Shown here: in pieces, positions 1-7,002 of the stretch
Position numbering within the stretch: the stretch's first letter is position 1
Layout of the letters: every line of letters starts with the position of its first letter
Assembly: GCA_945870465.1 (NCBI GenBank)
Contig: CAMBSS010000088.1
Span: 1 to 18,063 of the forward strand
DNA from: Bordetella parapertussis
GTDB taxonomy: Bacteria > Pseudomonadota > Gammaproteobacteria > Burkholderiales > SG8-41
DNA: 18,063 bases
Reading direction: 5' to 3'
Program-made: the position numbers and the translations under genes
The notes under the pieces: generated by a model
Databases searched by the model: none
What the model saw: only the letters and a program-made list of their open reading frames with translations
Told to the model about the DNA's origin: nothing

Positions 1-1
1 G

Positions 2-277
2 GCACTGCGCAAGAAAGTCACGGTAAAGATCGACAATACCCTCGGCGTGGATCAGGCGCGCGCGACCGTGGTGATGGGCGGCAAGGAATACCATGCATTC
101 GTCGAGCATCAGATCGGCACCAGGAACAACCCGATGCCCGATGCGGCCATCGAAAGGAAATTCATGGCTCATGCAGTACACGTCATCGGCGACGAGGCGT
201 CGCACAAAGCCGTGCAGCTGATCTGGAAATTCGAGACGCTCGACGACGTGCGCGAATTGCTGGCGCTCTGCGCGTGA
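2..277 (+). CDS. MmgE/PrpD family protein, C-terminal part
   Basis: This is the last 91 codons of a gene whose start lies outside the window; the reading frame is open from base 2 to a TGA at 275-277. The translated end carries the pattern typical of the C-terminal domain of MmgE/PrpD proteins: a beta-strand segment around VTVVMGGKEY, then EHQIGTRNNPMPDAAIERKF, which corresponds to the family's usual 'EH..G....PM.D..LE.KF' block. Members of this family are dehydratases or isomerases acting on small hydroxy-tricarboxylic and related acids (2-methylcitrate dehydratase, cis-aconitate decarboxylase). Eight bases separate it from the next gene, a Bug receptor, which suggests one operon. It differs from the full PrpD at 4227-5687, so the locus carries two MmgE/PrpD proteins. 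The specific substrate is unknown. Confidence 0.82.
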   Translation, partial: ALRKKVTVKIDNTLGVDQARATVVMGGKEYHAFVEHQIGTRNNPMPDAAIERKFMAHAVHVIGDEASHKAVQLIWKFETLDDVRELLALCA

Positions 278-284
278 GCCAGCC

Positions 285-1256
285 GTGAAAGTACTGCACA
301 GCAAGACGCTGTTTTTTTGCATCGCATGGATGGCCGCGGGCGGCAGTCCTGCACAGCTGGCGAAATATCCCGACCGGCCGATACGCCTGGTCGTGCCTTT
401 CGCGCCGGGCGGCGGCGCCGATATCGTCGGCCGGGCGTTCGCACAGCGCGCTGCGGAAATATTCGGGCAGCAAGTGGTCGTGGACAACCGCGGCGGCGGT
501 GGCGGCACCATAGGCGCGGAAATCACGGCGACCGCGCGGCCGGACGGATATACGCTGATTCTCGTTTCCGCGACCTATGCAATCAGCCCGAGTCTTTACA
601 GGCTCCCGTACAACGCATTGAACGATATCGCGCCAGCGGGCCTGCTGGCGACCGGCCCTTTCGTCATCGTCGTGCATCCGTCGTTGCCTGCGCGCAGTGT
701 CAAGGAGCTGATCGCCTCGGCGCGCAACAAACCTGCAGCGATACCTTATGGATCGGCGGGCACCGGCAGCATCACCCATCTCGCCAGCGAGCTTTTTTGC
801 ATGATGGCCGGCGTGCAGATGATCCATGTTCCTTATAAAGGCACCGGTCCGGCGATGACCGATTTGCTGGGCGGACAGATCCAGGTCATCTTTGGCACCA
901 GCGTTTCGGTTTCAGGACACATCAAAGGCGGCAAGCTGGTGCCGCTGGCCGTGACCGGCCCGAAGCGGATGGCGACATTGCCCGAGTTGCCGACGGTCGC
1001 GGAATCCGGCTTGCCGGACTACGAAGTGCAGACTTGGTACGGAATCTGGTTTCCGCGCGGTGTCGCGCGAGAAATTCTTACGCGCTGGAACAAGGAAATC
1101 AACGCCATGATTGCCGAGCCGCGCCTCGCGCAGCGTTTCGCGCAGGAGGGTCTCGATCCGGCGCCGGGCTCGCCCGCCGATTTCACCAAGGTGCTCAATC
1201 GCGATATCGACCGCTGGAAGCGCGTGATCGAACGCGCTGCCATTAAAGTCGAATGA
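285..1256 (+). CDS. Bug-family (TctC-like) periplasmic solute receptor
   Basis: Extracytoplasmic binding protein of the Bug/TctC family, which captures small organic acids, often carboxylates, for tripartite tricarboxylate transporters. At 323 aa it has the family's normal length. A hydrophobic N-terminus (KTLFFCIAWMAAGG) serves as signal peptide. The diagnostic blocks follow: YPDRPIRLVVPFAPGGGADI (about 29-48), VVVDNRGGGGG, PDGYTLILVS, VPYKGTGPAMTDLLGG and LPTVAESGLPDYEVQTWYG near the C-terminal third. The start is a GTG with no clear Shine-Dalgarno site; it was kept because a later ATG would cut into the signal peptide. It sits between a partial MmgE/PrpD gene and a gluconolactonase-like gene, overlapping the latter by ATGA. 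No TctA/TctB membrane genes are nearby, so a permease encoded elsewhere must be used. Ligand unknown. Confidence 0.92.
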   Translation: MKVLHSKTLFFCIAWMAAGGSPAQLAKYPDRPIRLVVPFAPGGGADIVGRAFAQRAAEIFGQQVVVDNRGGGGGTIGAEITATARPDGYTLILVSATYAISPSLYRLPYNALNDIAPAGLLATGPFVIVVHPSLPARSVKELIASARNKPAAIPYGSAGTGSITHLASELFCMMAGVQMIHVPYKGTGPAMTDLLGGQIQVIFGTSVSVSGHIKGGKLVPLAVTGPKRMATLPELPTVAESGLPDYEVQTWYGIWFPRGVAREILTRWNKEINAMIAEPRLAQRFAQEGLDPAPGSPADFTKVLNRDIDRWKRVIERAAIKVE

Positions 1257-2248
1257 CGCAGGGCAGCGCAATCGACTGGTCGCGCTTTTCGGTCAAGCTC
1301 GATGACGTGCAATTCGTGGGCAAGGGATTGCAGCGCCCGGAATGCGTGCTGTGCAATTCGGCGGGTGAGTTTTTCGTATCGGACTCGCGCGGTGGCGTGC
1401 ATATGCGGACGGCCGATGGCGCACAGTCGCTGTTGGGCAAGGCGGTTGCGCCGTCAATACGGCCCAACGGCATATCGCTTTGCCGCGACGGCACTTTCCT
1501 GGTGGCCGACATCGCGCAGGGTGGCGTCTATCGCCTGGGGCCCGGCGGCAAAATATCCGTTTATCTGCGCGAAGTCGATGGCGTGCCGCTTCCTCCCACC
1601 AACTTCGTGACCCGCGATGCGCGCGGCAGGACATGGGTCACCGTCAGCACCAGGCTCGAGCCGCGCACACGCGCCTATCATCCCGGCGCCGGCGATGGAT
1701 TCATCGTTCTCATCGATCAGCGCGGCGCCCGTATCGTCGCGGACAGCATCGGGTACACCAACGAAGTCGCGATCGACGACAGCGGAGAGTGGCTGTACGT
1801 CAATGAAACCTGCGGCAAGCGCGTAACGCGTTTCCGCATCACCGCCGACGGACGGCTCGAAGGACGGGAAACGCTGGCACAGTTCGGGGCAGGTACGTTT
1901 CCGGACGGACTGGCGCTGGATGTCGAAGGCGGCGTGTGGATCACCAGCATCATCAGCAACCGCGTCATCCGGGTCGACCGCGACGGCTCGCAGCAGCTCA
2001 TACTCGAAGACTGCGATCCCGCGTACGTCGCGCATTTCGAATCGTTGTTCGCGCAGGGGAAAGTCGAGCGTCACGACGTCGAGGGCATCAAGAGCCGGCG
2101 CCTGCGCAATATCTCCAGCATTGCTTTCGGCGGCGCGGATCGGAAAACCGTTTATATGGGGTGCCTGCTCGGCGATGCCGTTGCCACGTTCAGATCGCCG
2201 GTCGCGGGACAGGCGCCCGCTCACTGGTCGTATCGCGCGGCGGAATAA
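1253..2248 (+). CDS. SMP-30/gluconolactonase/LRE-like family hydrolase
   Basis: A 331-aa cytoplasmic six-bladed beta-propeller of the SMP-30/gluconolactonase group, metal-dependent enzymes that mostly hydrolyse lactones or related esters. Candidate metal ligands fall at the expected places: Glu30 in RPEC, Asn170 in YTNEVAID and Asp218 in FPDGLALD, with Asn117 in PPTNF as a probable substrate-contact residue. Repeated 'G.L.V.D...G.V.R' blade motifs run through the middle. The start overlaps the stop of the upstream Bug gene (ATGA), so translation is probably coupled; there is no separate Shine-Dalgarno site. The gene ends 11 bases from the convergent iclR-type gene. In context it probably opens a lactone intermediate of the compound imported through the Bug receptor, but that is inference. 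Confidence 0.88.
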   Translation: MTQGSAIDWSRFSVKLDDVQFVGKGLQRPECVLCNSAGEFFVSDSRGGVHMRTADGAQSLLGKAVAPSIRPNGISLCRDGTFLVADIAQGGVYRLGPGGKISVYLREVDGVPLPPTNFVTRDARGRTWVTVSTRLEPRTRAYHPGAGDGFIVLIDQRGARIVADSIGYTNEVAIDDSGEWLYVNETCGKRVTRFRITADGRLEGRETLAQFGAGTFPDGLALDVEGGVWITSIISNRVIRVDRDGSQQLILEDCDPAYVAHFESLFAQGKVERHDVEGIKSRRLRNISSIAFGGADRKTVYMGCLLGDAVATFRSPVAGQAPAHWSYRAAE

Positions 2249-2259
2249 TTTTAAAAGCG

Positions 2260-3084
2260 TCAGCCGTCGAGGAGACTCGTTTCGCACAGCATCTCATGCA
2301 GGCGCCCGGTTTCCGCCTGAAGGTGCCCGAGTATTTCGGGACGGCGCTTTGCGGACATGCGTTCCGCGATGGCGGCGATGCTCAGCGCGGCGATGGGGTT
2401 GTTGGCGCGGTCCCGGATCGGCAATCCTACCGCGATGACGCGCTCGATGCCGTGCACGGGGGCCGACACGTATCCCTGTCTTTGTGTTGCGCGTACCGAG
2501 TTGACTAGAGATGCCGCGGATTGTCCATAGGCCTGCAAAGCCTTCGCGTTTGCACGGATTACATTGTTGATCTCCGGCTCCTGCATTGCGGCCAGGATGG
2601 CCAGGCTGCCGGCGCCTATCCCCAATGGGCGCTTGGTGCCGACTTCGACGGTAAGCGTTTTGACCGGATAAGAGCCCAGACGCCGGTCGATACACACGGC
2701 GTCGGCGCCGCTGCGCAGCATGACGAAGCAGGTGTCGCCGGTTATTTCGGCGAGCCGCGTCGCCGCGGGCGCGAAGATCTGCTTCAGGTCGAGCTTCTGT
2801 TGGGCGGCCGCGCCCAGCGCTAGCGCCAGCGGCCCGAGGAAAATTTTTTTGCTGCGGGAATCCAGCCGTATCGCGCCCTGGTCTTCCAGGCATTTAAGCA
2901 GGCGATAAACCGTGGTGCGGTTGAGCCCCACCTTTTCGACCAGTGCTGGCATCGTGCTGCCGGTGGCGTTGGCCGAGCCAACTTCTTTCAGGATGCAGAG
3001 CGCGCGCTCCAGGCTCTGCGTGCCGGATCGCGTGCCGTCGGGGAATTTGCCGGCAACTCGCATAGATGGTTTCATCGGGTGCAC
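2260..3084 (-). CDS. IclR-family transcriptional regulator
   Basis: A 274-aa regulator with IclR architecture: an N-terminal winged helix-turn-helix at about residues 24-80 (SLERALCILKEV, then VGLNRTTVYRLLKCLEDQG as the recognition region) and a C-terminal GAF-like effector domain at about 95-270 (GDTCFVMLRSGADAVCIDR, RPLGIGAGSLAILA, IAVGLPIRDRANNPIAALSI). IclR proteins bind a small organic acid and repress or activate adjacent catabolic operons. The gene is divergent from the dehydrogenase/PrpD/Bug operon and convergent with the PrpD/Bug/SMP-30 operon, so it is the likely local switch for both. The start is uncertain: the GTG at 3084 is given, but ATG codons at 3075 and 3063 are in frame, and none has a good ribosome binding site. 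Confidence 0.93.
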   Translation of the reverse strand: MHPMKPSMRVAGKFPDGTRSGTQSLERALCILKEVGSANATGSTMPALVEKVGLNRTTVYRLLKCLEDQGAIRLDSRSKKIFLGPLALALGAAAQQKLDLKQIFAPAATRLAEITGDTCFVMLRSGADAVCIDRRLGSYPVKTLTVEVGTKRPLGIGAGSLAILAAMQEPEINNVIRANAKALQAYGQSAASLVNSVRATQRQGYVSAPVHGIERVIAVGLPIRDRANNPIAALSIAAIAERMSAKRRPEILGHLQAETGRLHEMLCETSLLDG

Positions 3085-3163
3085 ATTGTGAACTAGGGCT
3101 GCGTAGCGTGCAAATGGAAAAAAACGGGCCGATGATGTACGCTTTGAAGCTATCGCGCAATTA

Positions 3164-3180
3164 TGTCCATATAGTGAACA
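3164..3180. promoter_or_regulatory. Operator-like dyad in the divergent iclR/dehydrogenase gap
   Basis: Within the 181-bp gap (3085-3265) the bases TGTCCA-N5-TGAACA form a near-palindrome with five of six arm positions complementary. A second GTGAAC hexamer lies at 3088-3093, next to the regulator's start. IclR regulators usually bind short dyads between themselves and the divergent operon, so this is the best operator candidate. A possible -35 (TTGAAG, 3144-3149) lies upstream of it, but no good -10 element is placed. This is based on motif reading only. Confidence 0.4.
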
Positions 3181-3265
3181 AAATTACGGGCTCTTGCGTA
3201 TTGCGGCACTGCGGTGCATTACCCTGCGGTTTTCGTTTTTTCTGAATAAATTAGAGGACTGACGC

Positions 3266-4165
3266 ATGACACAGAAAGTGGGACTGATAGGCTTGGGCAA
3301 CGCAGGGCTCGCGCTGGCGACGCCGGTCGCGCGCAAATTCACGGTGATCGCCTATGACCGTGAAGAATCACGCTGCAAGCTCGCGCGCGCTGCCGGCATC
3401 GAGGTCGCACCCAATGCGCGTGCCGTCGCGGAAGGATGTGACGTTCTCATGCTGTGTCTGCCCAATCCGGCTATCTCGCGCACGGTCCTCAACGAGATGG
3501 GAACGGCCGCGCTGGAGCGCAAGCTCATCATGGAAAACAGCACGGTCGGTCCGGAGGACATCGAGGCGATGTTGAGCATTACCGCACCGGCCAAGGCGCG
3601 CGTGATGGAGGCAGCGATTCTCGGTGGCGTGCATAAGCTGACGGCGGGCAAGGGAACGTTTCTGGTCGGGGCCGCGGACGCCGATTTCGCCGAGGCGAAG
3701 CCGATACTGGAATCCGCCGCGGAGAAGATTTTTCACCTCGGCCCTCTCGGCAACGGAATGCGCGTCAAGCTGGTCTGCAACGGCGTCGCGCATGCGGTAA
3801 TGGTCGTATTGATAGAAGCGGCGGCGCTGGCTGCAGCCCAGGGCATACCGATGGATACTTTCTATGAACTCATGAGACGGGACTCGGGATTGACGCGGCC
3901 GCTGACCCACCGGTTTTTCGAGCGCATCCTCAATCAGGATTTCGAAGGCGGAATGACGATCGCGAACGCGCACAAGGACTCCGCGCTGATTCTCCAGGTG
4001 GCGCGCGACCTCGGCGTTCCGCTGTTTGCCACTGCCGCGGCCCATACGCCGTACGAGATTGCGCTCGGCGAGGAAAAGAAAGGCGGTAAAACACCGCTCG
4101 ACTATGCGAGCATTTCCCGCCTTTGGGAAAAATGGGCCGGCGTGAGCTTCGGTGCGAAGAAGTAG
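3266..4165 (+). CDS. NAD(P)-dependent beta-hydroxyacid dehydrogenase (3-hydroxyisobutyrate dehydrogenase family)
   Basis: A 299-aa soluble oxidoreductase. It opens with a Rossmann dinucleotide fold, VGLIGLGNAG (Gly9, Gly11, Gly14); the acidic Asp31 at the end of the second strand (VIAYDRE) favours NAD over NADP. The substrate block is EAAILGGVHKLTAGKGTFLV (about 115-134), a variant of the family's 'DAPVSGG' motif that keeps only the GG. The catalytic lysine is Lys168 in GNGMRVKLVCNG, with Asn172 behind it, and HKDSALIL (236-243) is the usual C-terminal lysine motif. AGAGG at 3253-3257 precedes the ATG. It is the first gene of the operon with prpD-like and Bug genes, divergent from iclR. The altered substrate motif suggests that the substrate is not 3-hydroxyisobutyrate itself; the true substrate is unknown. 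Confidence 0.88.
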   Translation: MTQKVGLIGLGNAGLALATPVARKFTVIAYDREESRCKLARAAGIEVAPNARAVAEGCDVLMLCLPNPAISRTVLNEMGTAALERKLIMENSTVGPEDIEAMLSITAPAKARVMEAAILGGVHKLTAGKGTFLVGAADADFAEAKPILESAAEKIFHLGPLGNGMRVKLVCNGVAHAVMVVLIEAAALAAAQGIPMDTFYELMRRDSGLTRPLTHRFFERILNQDFEGGMTIANAHKDSALILQVARDLGVPLFATAAAHTPYEIALGEEKKGGKTPLDYASISRLWEKWAGVSFGAKK

Positions 4166-4226
4166 CGCAACGGCAATACTCCGGGCACGCGCCCGGTCAA
4201 TGAATCCAGCACGGGAAGGTTTTTTG

Positions 4227-5687
4227 ATGCCGGCGAGTACAGCGAAACGCAAGTCGAAAGCAATTAAGCGCAGCGAACCGGACCAGGTTATCCGGGACAT
4301 CGCGCAGTATGTCGACAGCTACAAAGTCAAAAGCGAACTCGCCTACAGCAATGCCCATTACTGCCTGATCGACACGCTGGGGTGCGCGTTTCTTGCGCTG
4401 GCTTATCCGGAGTGCACCAAGCTTCTGGGGCCCGCGTTCAGCGGCGTTGGGGTCACGAATGGCGCGCGCGTTCCCGGCACGGCCTACGTGCTCGACCCCC
4501 TGCAGGCCGTGTTCAGCTTCGGCGCCATGGTGAGATGGGTGGAATTCAATGACGCGACCTGGGGCGAGACGGTCAGCCATCCCTCCGACACGTTCGGCGC
4601 GATCCTCGTCGTGGCAGACTGGCTGAGCAGGCAGAGGGTAGCCGCGGGCAAACCGCCGCTCGCGGTTGGCGATATCATGGAGCTTGCCGTCAAAGCCTAC
4701 GACATCCAGGGCGAGCTCGGCATCGAGAACCCGTTTCGCCGCTGGGGCTTCGATCACACCATAGTCGTCAAGATCGCCGCAACGGCGGTGCTGACCAAGC
4801 TGCTTGGCGGCAACTACCAGGAAATTTTCAACGCCGTTTCCAATGCTTGGCTGGACGGGCATGCGCTCGCCACGTTCCGCAGCGTCAATAACACCGGCTC
4901 GCGCAAATCGTGGGCGGGCGCGGACTGCACGAGTCGCGGCCTGTGGTTCGCGTCGCTGGCTCTGAAAGGAGAGATGGGCTATCCCAACGCGTTGACGGCC
5001 AAGACCTGGGGTTTTTACGACGTGCTGTTCAAGGGCAAGACGTTCACTTTTCAGCGGCCGTACGGCAGCTACATCATCGAGAACATCCTGTTCAAGATTC
5101 CGCATCCGACCGGCTTTCACGCGCAGTCGGCGGTGGAAGCAGCAACCTTGCTGCATCCCGAGGTCAAAGACCGGCTGGATGAAATCGGGAAGATCGAAAT
5201 ATGGTCGCACGCTTCATGCATGGCGATCCTCGACAAGCGCGGCCCGCTGGACAATCCCGCCGACCGCGACCACAGCCTTCAATACACGACGGCAATCGGT
5301 CTTCTGCACGGCAGGCTGCGGCCGGAGGATTTCGAGAACAGCGTCGCGGCCGATCCGCGCATTGATGCTTTACGCGACAAGATGGTCGTCATGGAAGACC
5401 AGCGCTACACCCGCGGTTATTCGGATCCCAAACGACTGTCGAACGGGCACGCCATGCGTGTCCATTTTGCCGACGGCACGAAAACCCAAAAGGTTGAGGT
5501 TGAATTTCCCATGGGTCATCCGCGGCGGCGCCAGGAAGGCATCCCGGTGCTCAACGCAAAATTCGAGGACAGCGTACGGCGGGTCTTTGCCGCCAAGCAG
5601 GCGCAGGCGATATGCGACGTTTGCTTTGACCGCAAGCGCCTGATGGCGCTCCCGGTCAACGAGCTCTTCAACCTGCTGGTGAAATGA
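4227..5687 (+). CDS. PrpD-type 2-methylcitrate dehydratase family protein (MmgE/PrpD)
   Basis: A 486-aa protein close in length to E. coli PrpD and sharing its landmark blocks: RWVEFNDATW (103-112), HPSD (118-121), ADWLSR, a GFYDVLFKG segment (262-270), QRPYGSYIIENILFKI (276-291) and GPLDNPADRDHSLQY (339-353). PrpD dehydrates 2-methylcitrate in the methylcitrate cycle, but prpB, prpC and acnD are absent here, so a related hydroxy-acid may be the real substrate. In place of the E. coli 'WLAAEWGHPSD' the sequence is WGETVSHPSD, a change close to the active site. The frame is open from 4152, but the ATG at 4227 was chosen because GGGAAGG (4213-4219) stands seven bases before it and the upstream codons read as arginine-rich filler. 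It is followed after one base by a Bug gene. Confidence 0.9.
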   Translation: MPASTAKRKSKAIKRSEPDQVIRDIAQYVDSYKVKSELAYSNAHYCLIDTLGCAFLALAYPECTKLLGPAFSGVGVTNGARVPGTAYVLDPLQAVFSFGAMVRWVEFNDATWGETVSHPSDTFGAILVVADWLSRQRVAAGKPPLAVGDIMELAVKAYDIQGELGIENPFRRWGFDHTIVVKIAATAVLTKLLGGNYQEIFNAVSNAWLDGHALATFRSVNNTGSRKSWAGADCTSRGLWFASLALKGEMGYPNALTAKTWGFYDVLFKGKTFTFQRPYGSYIIENILFKIPHPTGFHAQSAVEAATLLHPEVKDRLDEIGKIEIWSHASCMAILDKRGPLDNPADRDHSLQYTTAIGLLHGRLRPEDFENSVAADPRIDALRDKMVVMEDQRYTRGYSDPKRLSNGHAMRVHFADGTKTQKVEVEFPMGHPRRRQEGIPVLNAKFEDSVRRVFAAKQAQAICDVCFDRKRLMALPVNELFNLLVK

Positions 5688-5688
5688 C

Positions 5689-6657
5689 ATGAGTACAAGC
5701 GTATTAATAGCGATGGGCGGCGCGGGGATTCTGGCAGTGACTCTGCAGGCGGCGGCGCAAACGTTTCCGGTAAAAGCGGTCAAGGGTGTCGTCAGCGCGG
5801 CCGCCGGGGGCGGCAACGACTTCGTGGCGAGAATCCTAGCGCCGCATATTTCGGAGTATCTGAAGCAGCCGTTCGTGGTGGAAAATCGCGGCGGCTCGGG
5901 CGGGGTGGTCGGCACGGATTTCGTGGCCAAGTCCTCCCCCGACGGCTACACGCTGCTGATGTGTTTCGTGAACTTCGCGATATTCCCGAGCCTCTATAAA
6001 AAGCTGCCGTTCGATCCCGTTAGCGATTTCGCGCCTGTCACCACGCTGGCGGCAACGCCGCTGGTCCTGGTCGTGCATCCGTCGCTGCCTGCGAAATCGG
6101 TCAGGCAACTGATCGCGCTCGCCAAGGCGAGGCCCGGCGACCTCAATGTCGCTTCCACAGGAATGGGCTCCGTGGGCCACCTGGCTGGCGAGCTTTTCAA
6201 GGCATCGACCGGCACCACTATGGTCCAGGTGCCGTATAACGGCGGCGCCCCCGCCATTACCGCGGTGCTGAGCGGAGAAGTGCAACTCTACTTCGCAACT
6301 GTCCCTGCTGCCCTCACGCAGATGAAGGCCGGCCGCCTGCGCGCGCTTGCCGTGACGAGCGCAAAGCGTATCGCGTCGGCGCCCGAGCTGCCCACGATCA
6401 TGGAGAGCGGCGTTTCCGGCTACGACGTGACTGGATGGTTTGGGCTGCTCGCACCTGCGCGCACGCCCCGCAACGTCGTCGCGTTGCTTAATTCCGAGGT
6501 CAATAAGGCAATCAAGGTCCAGGATGTGCGTGACCGGCTGGCCACCGAAGGACTGGAGCCGCTGGGCAGCTCGCCGGAGGAATTCGCGGCATTGATCAAG
6601 AGCGAAATAGAAAAATGGTCGCGCGTCGTGCGCAGCGCGGGCATCAAACCCGAGTGA
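5689..6657 (+). CDS. Bug-family (TctC-like) periplasmic solute receptor
   Basis: A 322-aa Bug/TctC binding protein with an N-terminal signal peptide ending near LQAAAQ, then VVENRGGSGGVVGTDFVAK, SPDGYTLLMCFVNF, DVASTGMGS-type glycine motif (LNVASTGMGSVGHLAGELFK), VPYNGGAPAITAVLSGEVQL and ELPTIMESGVSGYDVTGWFG. The first ligand-facing loop is unusual: SAAAGGGNDFVAR replaces the common PFAPGG.AD.. pattern, which may reflect a different ligand. The start codon lies one base after the prpD-like stop, so the pair is almost certainly co-transcribed and may be translationally coupled. It ends 18 bases from the convergent AtuA-type module. It has no cognate permease genes here. Confidence 0.92.
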   Translation: MSTSVLIAMGGAGILAVTLQAAAQTFPVKAVKGVVSAAAGGGNDFVARILAPHISEYLKQPFVVENRGGSGGVVGTDFVAKSSPDGYTLLMCFVNFAIFPSLYKKLPFDPVSDFAPVTTLAATPLVLVVHPSLPAKSVRQLIALAKARPGDLNVASTGMGSVGHLAGELFKASTGTTMVQVPYNGGAPAITAVLSGEVQLYFATVPAALTQMKAGRLRALAVTSAKRIASAPELPTIMESGVSGYDVTGWFGLLAPARTPRNVVALLNSEVNKAIKVQDVRDRLATEGLEPLGSSPEEFAALIKSEIEKWSRVVRSAGIKPE

Positions 6658-6675
6658 TCCCGCGTTACTGCGGAG

Positions 6676-7002
6676 TTACTTTGCGCCGCCCGCGTCGTGC
6701 AACTCGATGCCGAGCATCACGAACGACAGGCTTTTGCCGTGCATGTCCTGCGCGAGTGAAACGGTGACGCCGCCGCCCAGCGCATTTTCGATGACGAAGT
6801 TCAGCGCTTTCAATTTGGGTAACTCGTAGCGTGTGACCGGGCCCTTCGCGATTTCGGCATACGCGTGCATCACGCGCTCCGCGGTGAGTTGCTCGCGCAG
6901 GATGTTCCACGCGCGGTCATCGTAGGCGGTGACCGACACGTTCGAAGTGTTGCCCTTGTCGCCCGCGCGCGCGTGGCCGAGGTCGTAGACTTTCACGCTC
7001 AT
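6676..7002 (-). CDS. AtuA-type small subunit (AtuA C-terminal, ferredoxin-like domain)
   Basis: A 108-aa protein matching the small domain that forms the C-terminus of longer AtuA proteins: KVYDLGHARAGDKGNTSNVS at the start, a central TRYELPKLKALNFVIENALG and a closing LAQDMHGKSLSFVMLGIEL. AtuA is required for acyclic terpene utilisation in Pseudomonas, but its chemistry is not settled. Here the domain is a separate gene that overlaps the large AtuA gene by four bases (ATGA), so the two are translationally coupled and probably form a complex. No geranyl-CoA carboxylase or other atu genes are present in the window, so a terpene role should not be assumed. Confidence 0.82.
   Translation of the reverse strand: MSVKVYDLGHARAGDKGNTSNVSVTAYDDRAWNILREQLTAERVMHAYAEIAKGPVTRYELPKLKALNFVIENALGGGVTVSLAQDMHGKSLSFVMLGIELHDAGGAK

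Noticed and set aside
4152..4226. Longer start for the PrpD-type gene
   Set aside because: The extension would overlap the dehydrogenase gene and is arginine-rich; the ATG at 4227 has a good ribosome binding site and matches family length.
4227..5687. Canonical methylcitrate-cycle operon
   Set aside because: prpB, prpC and acnD are absent and the regulator is of IclR rather than PrpR type.
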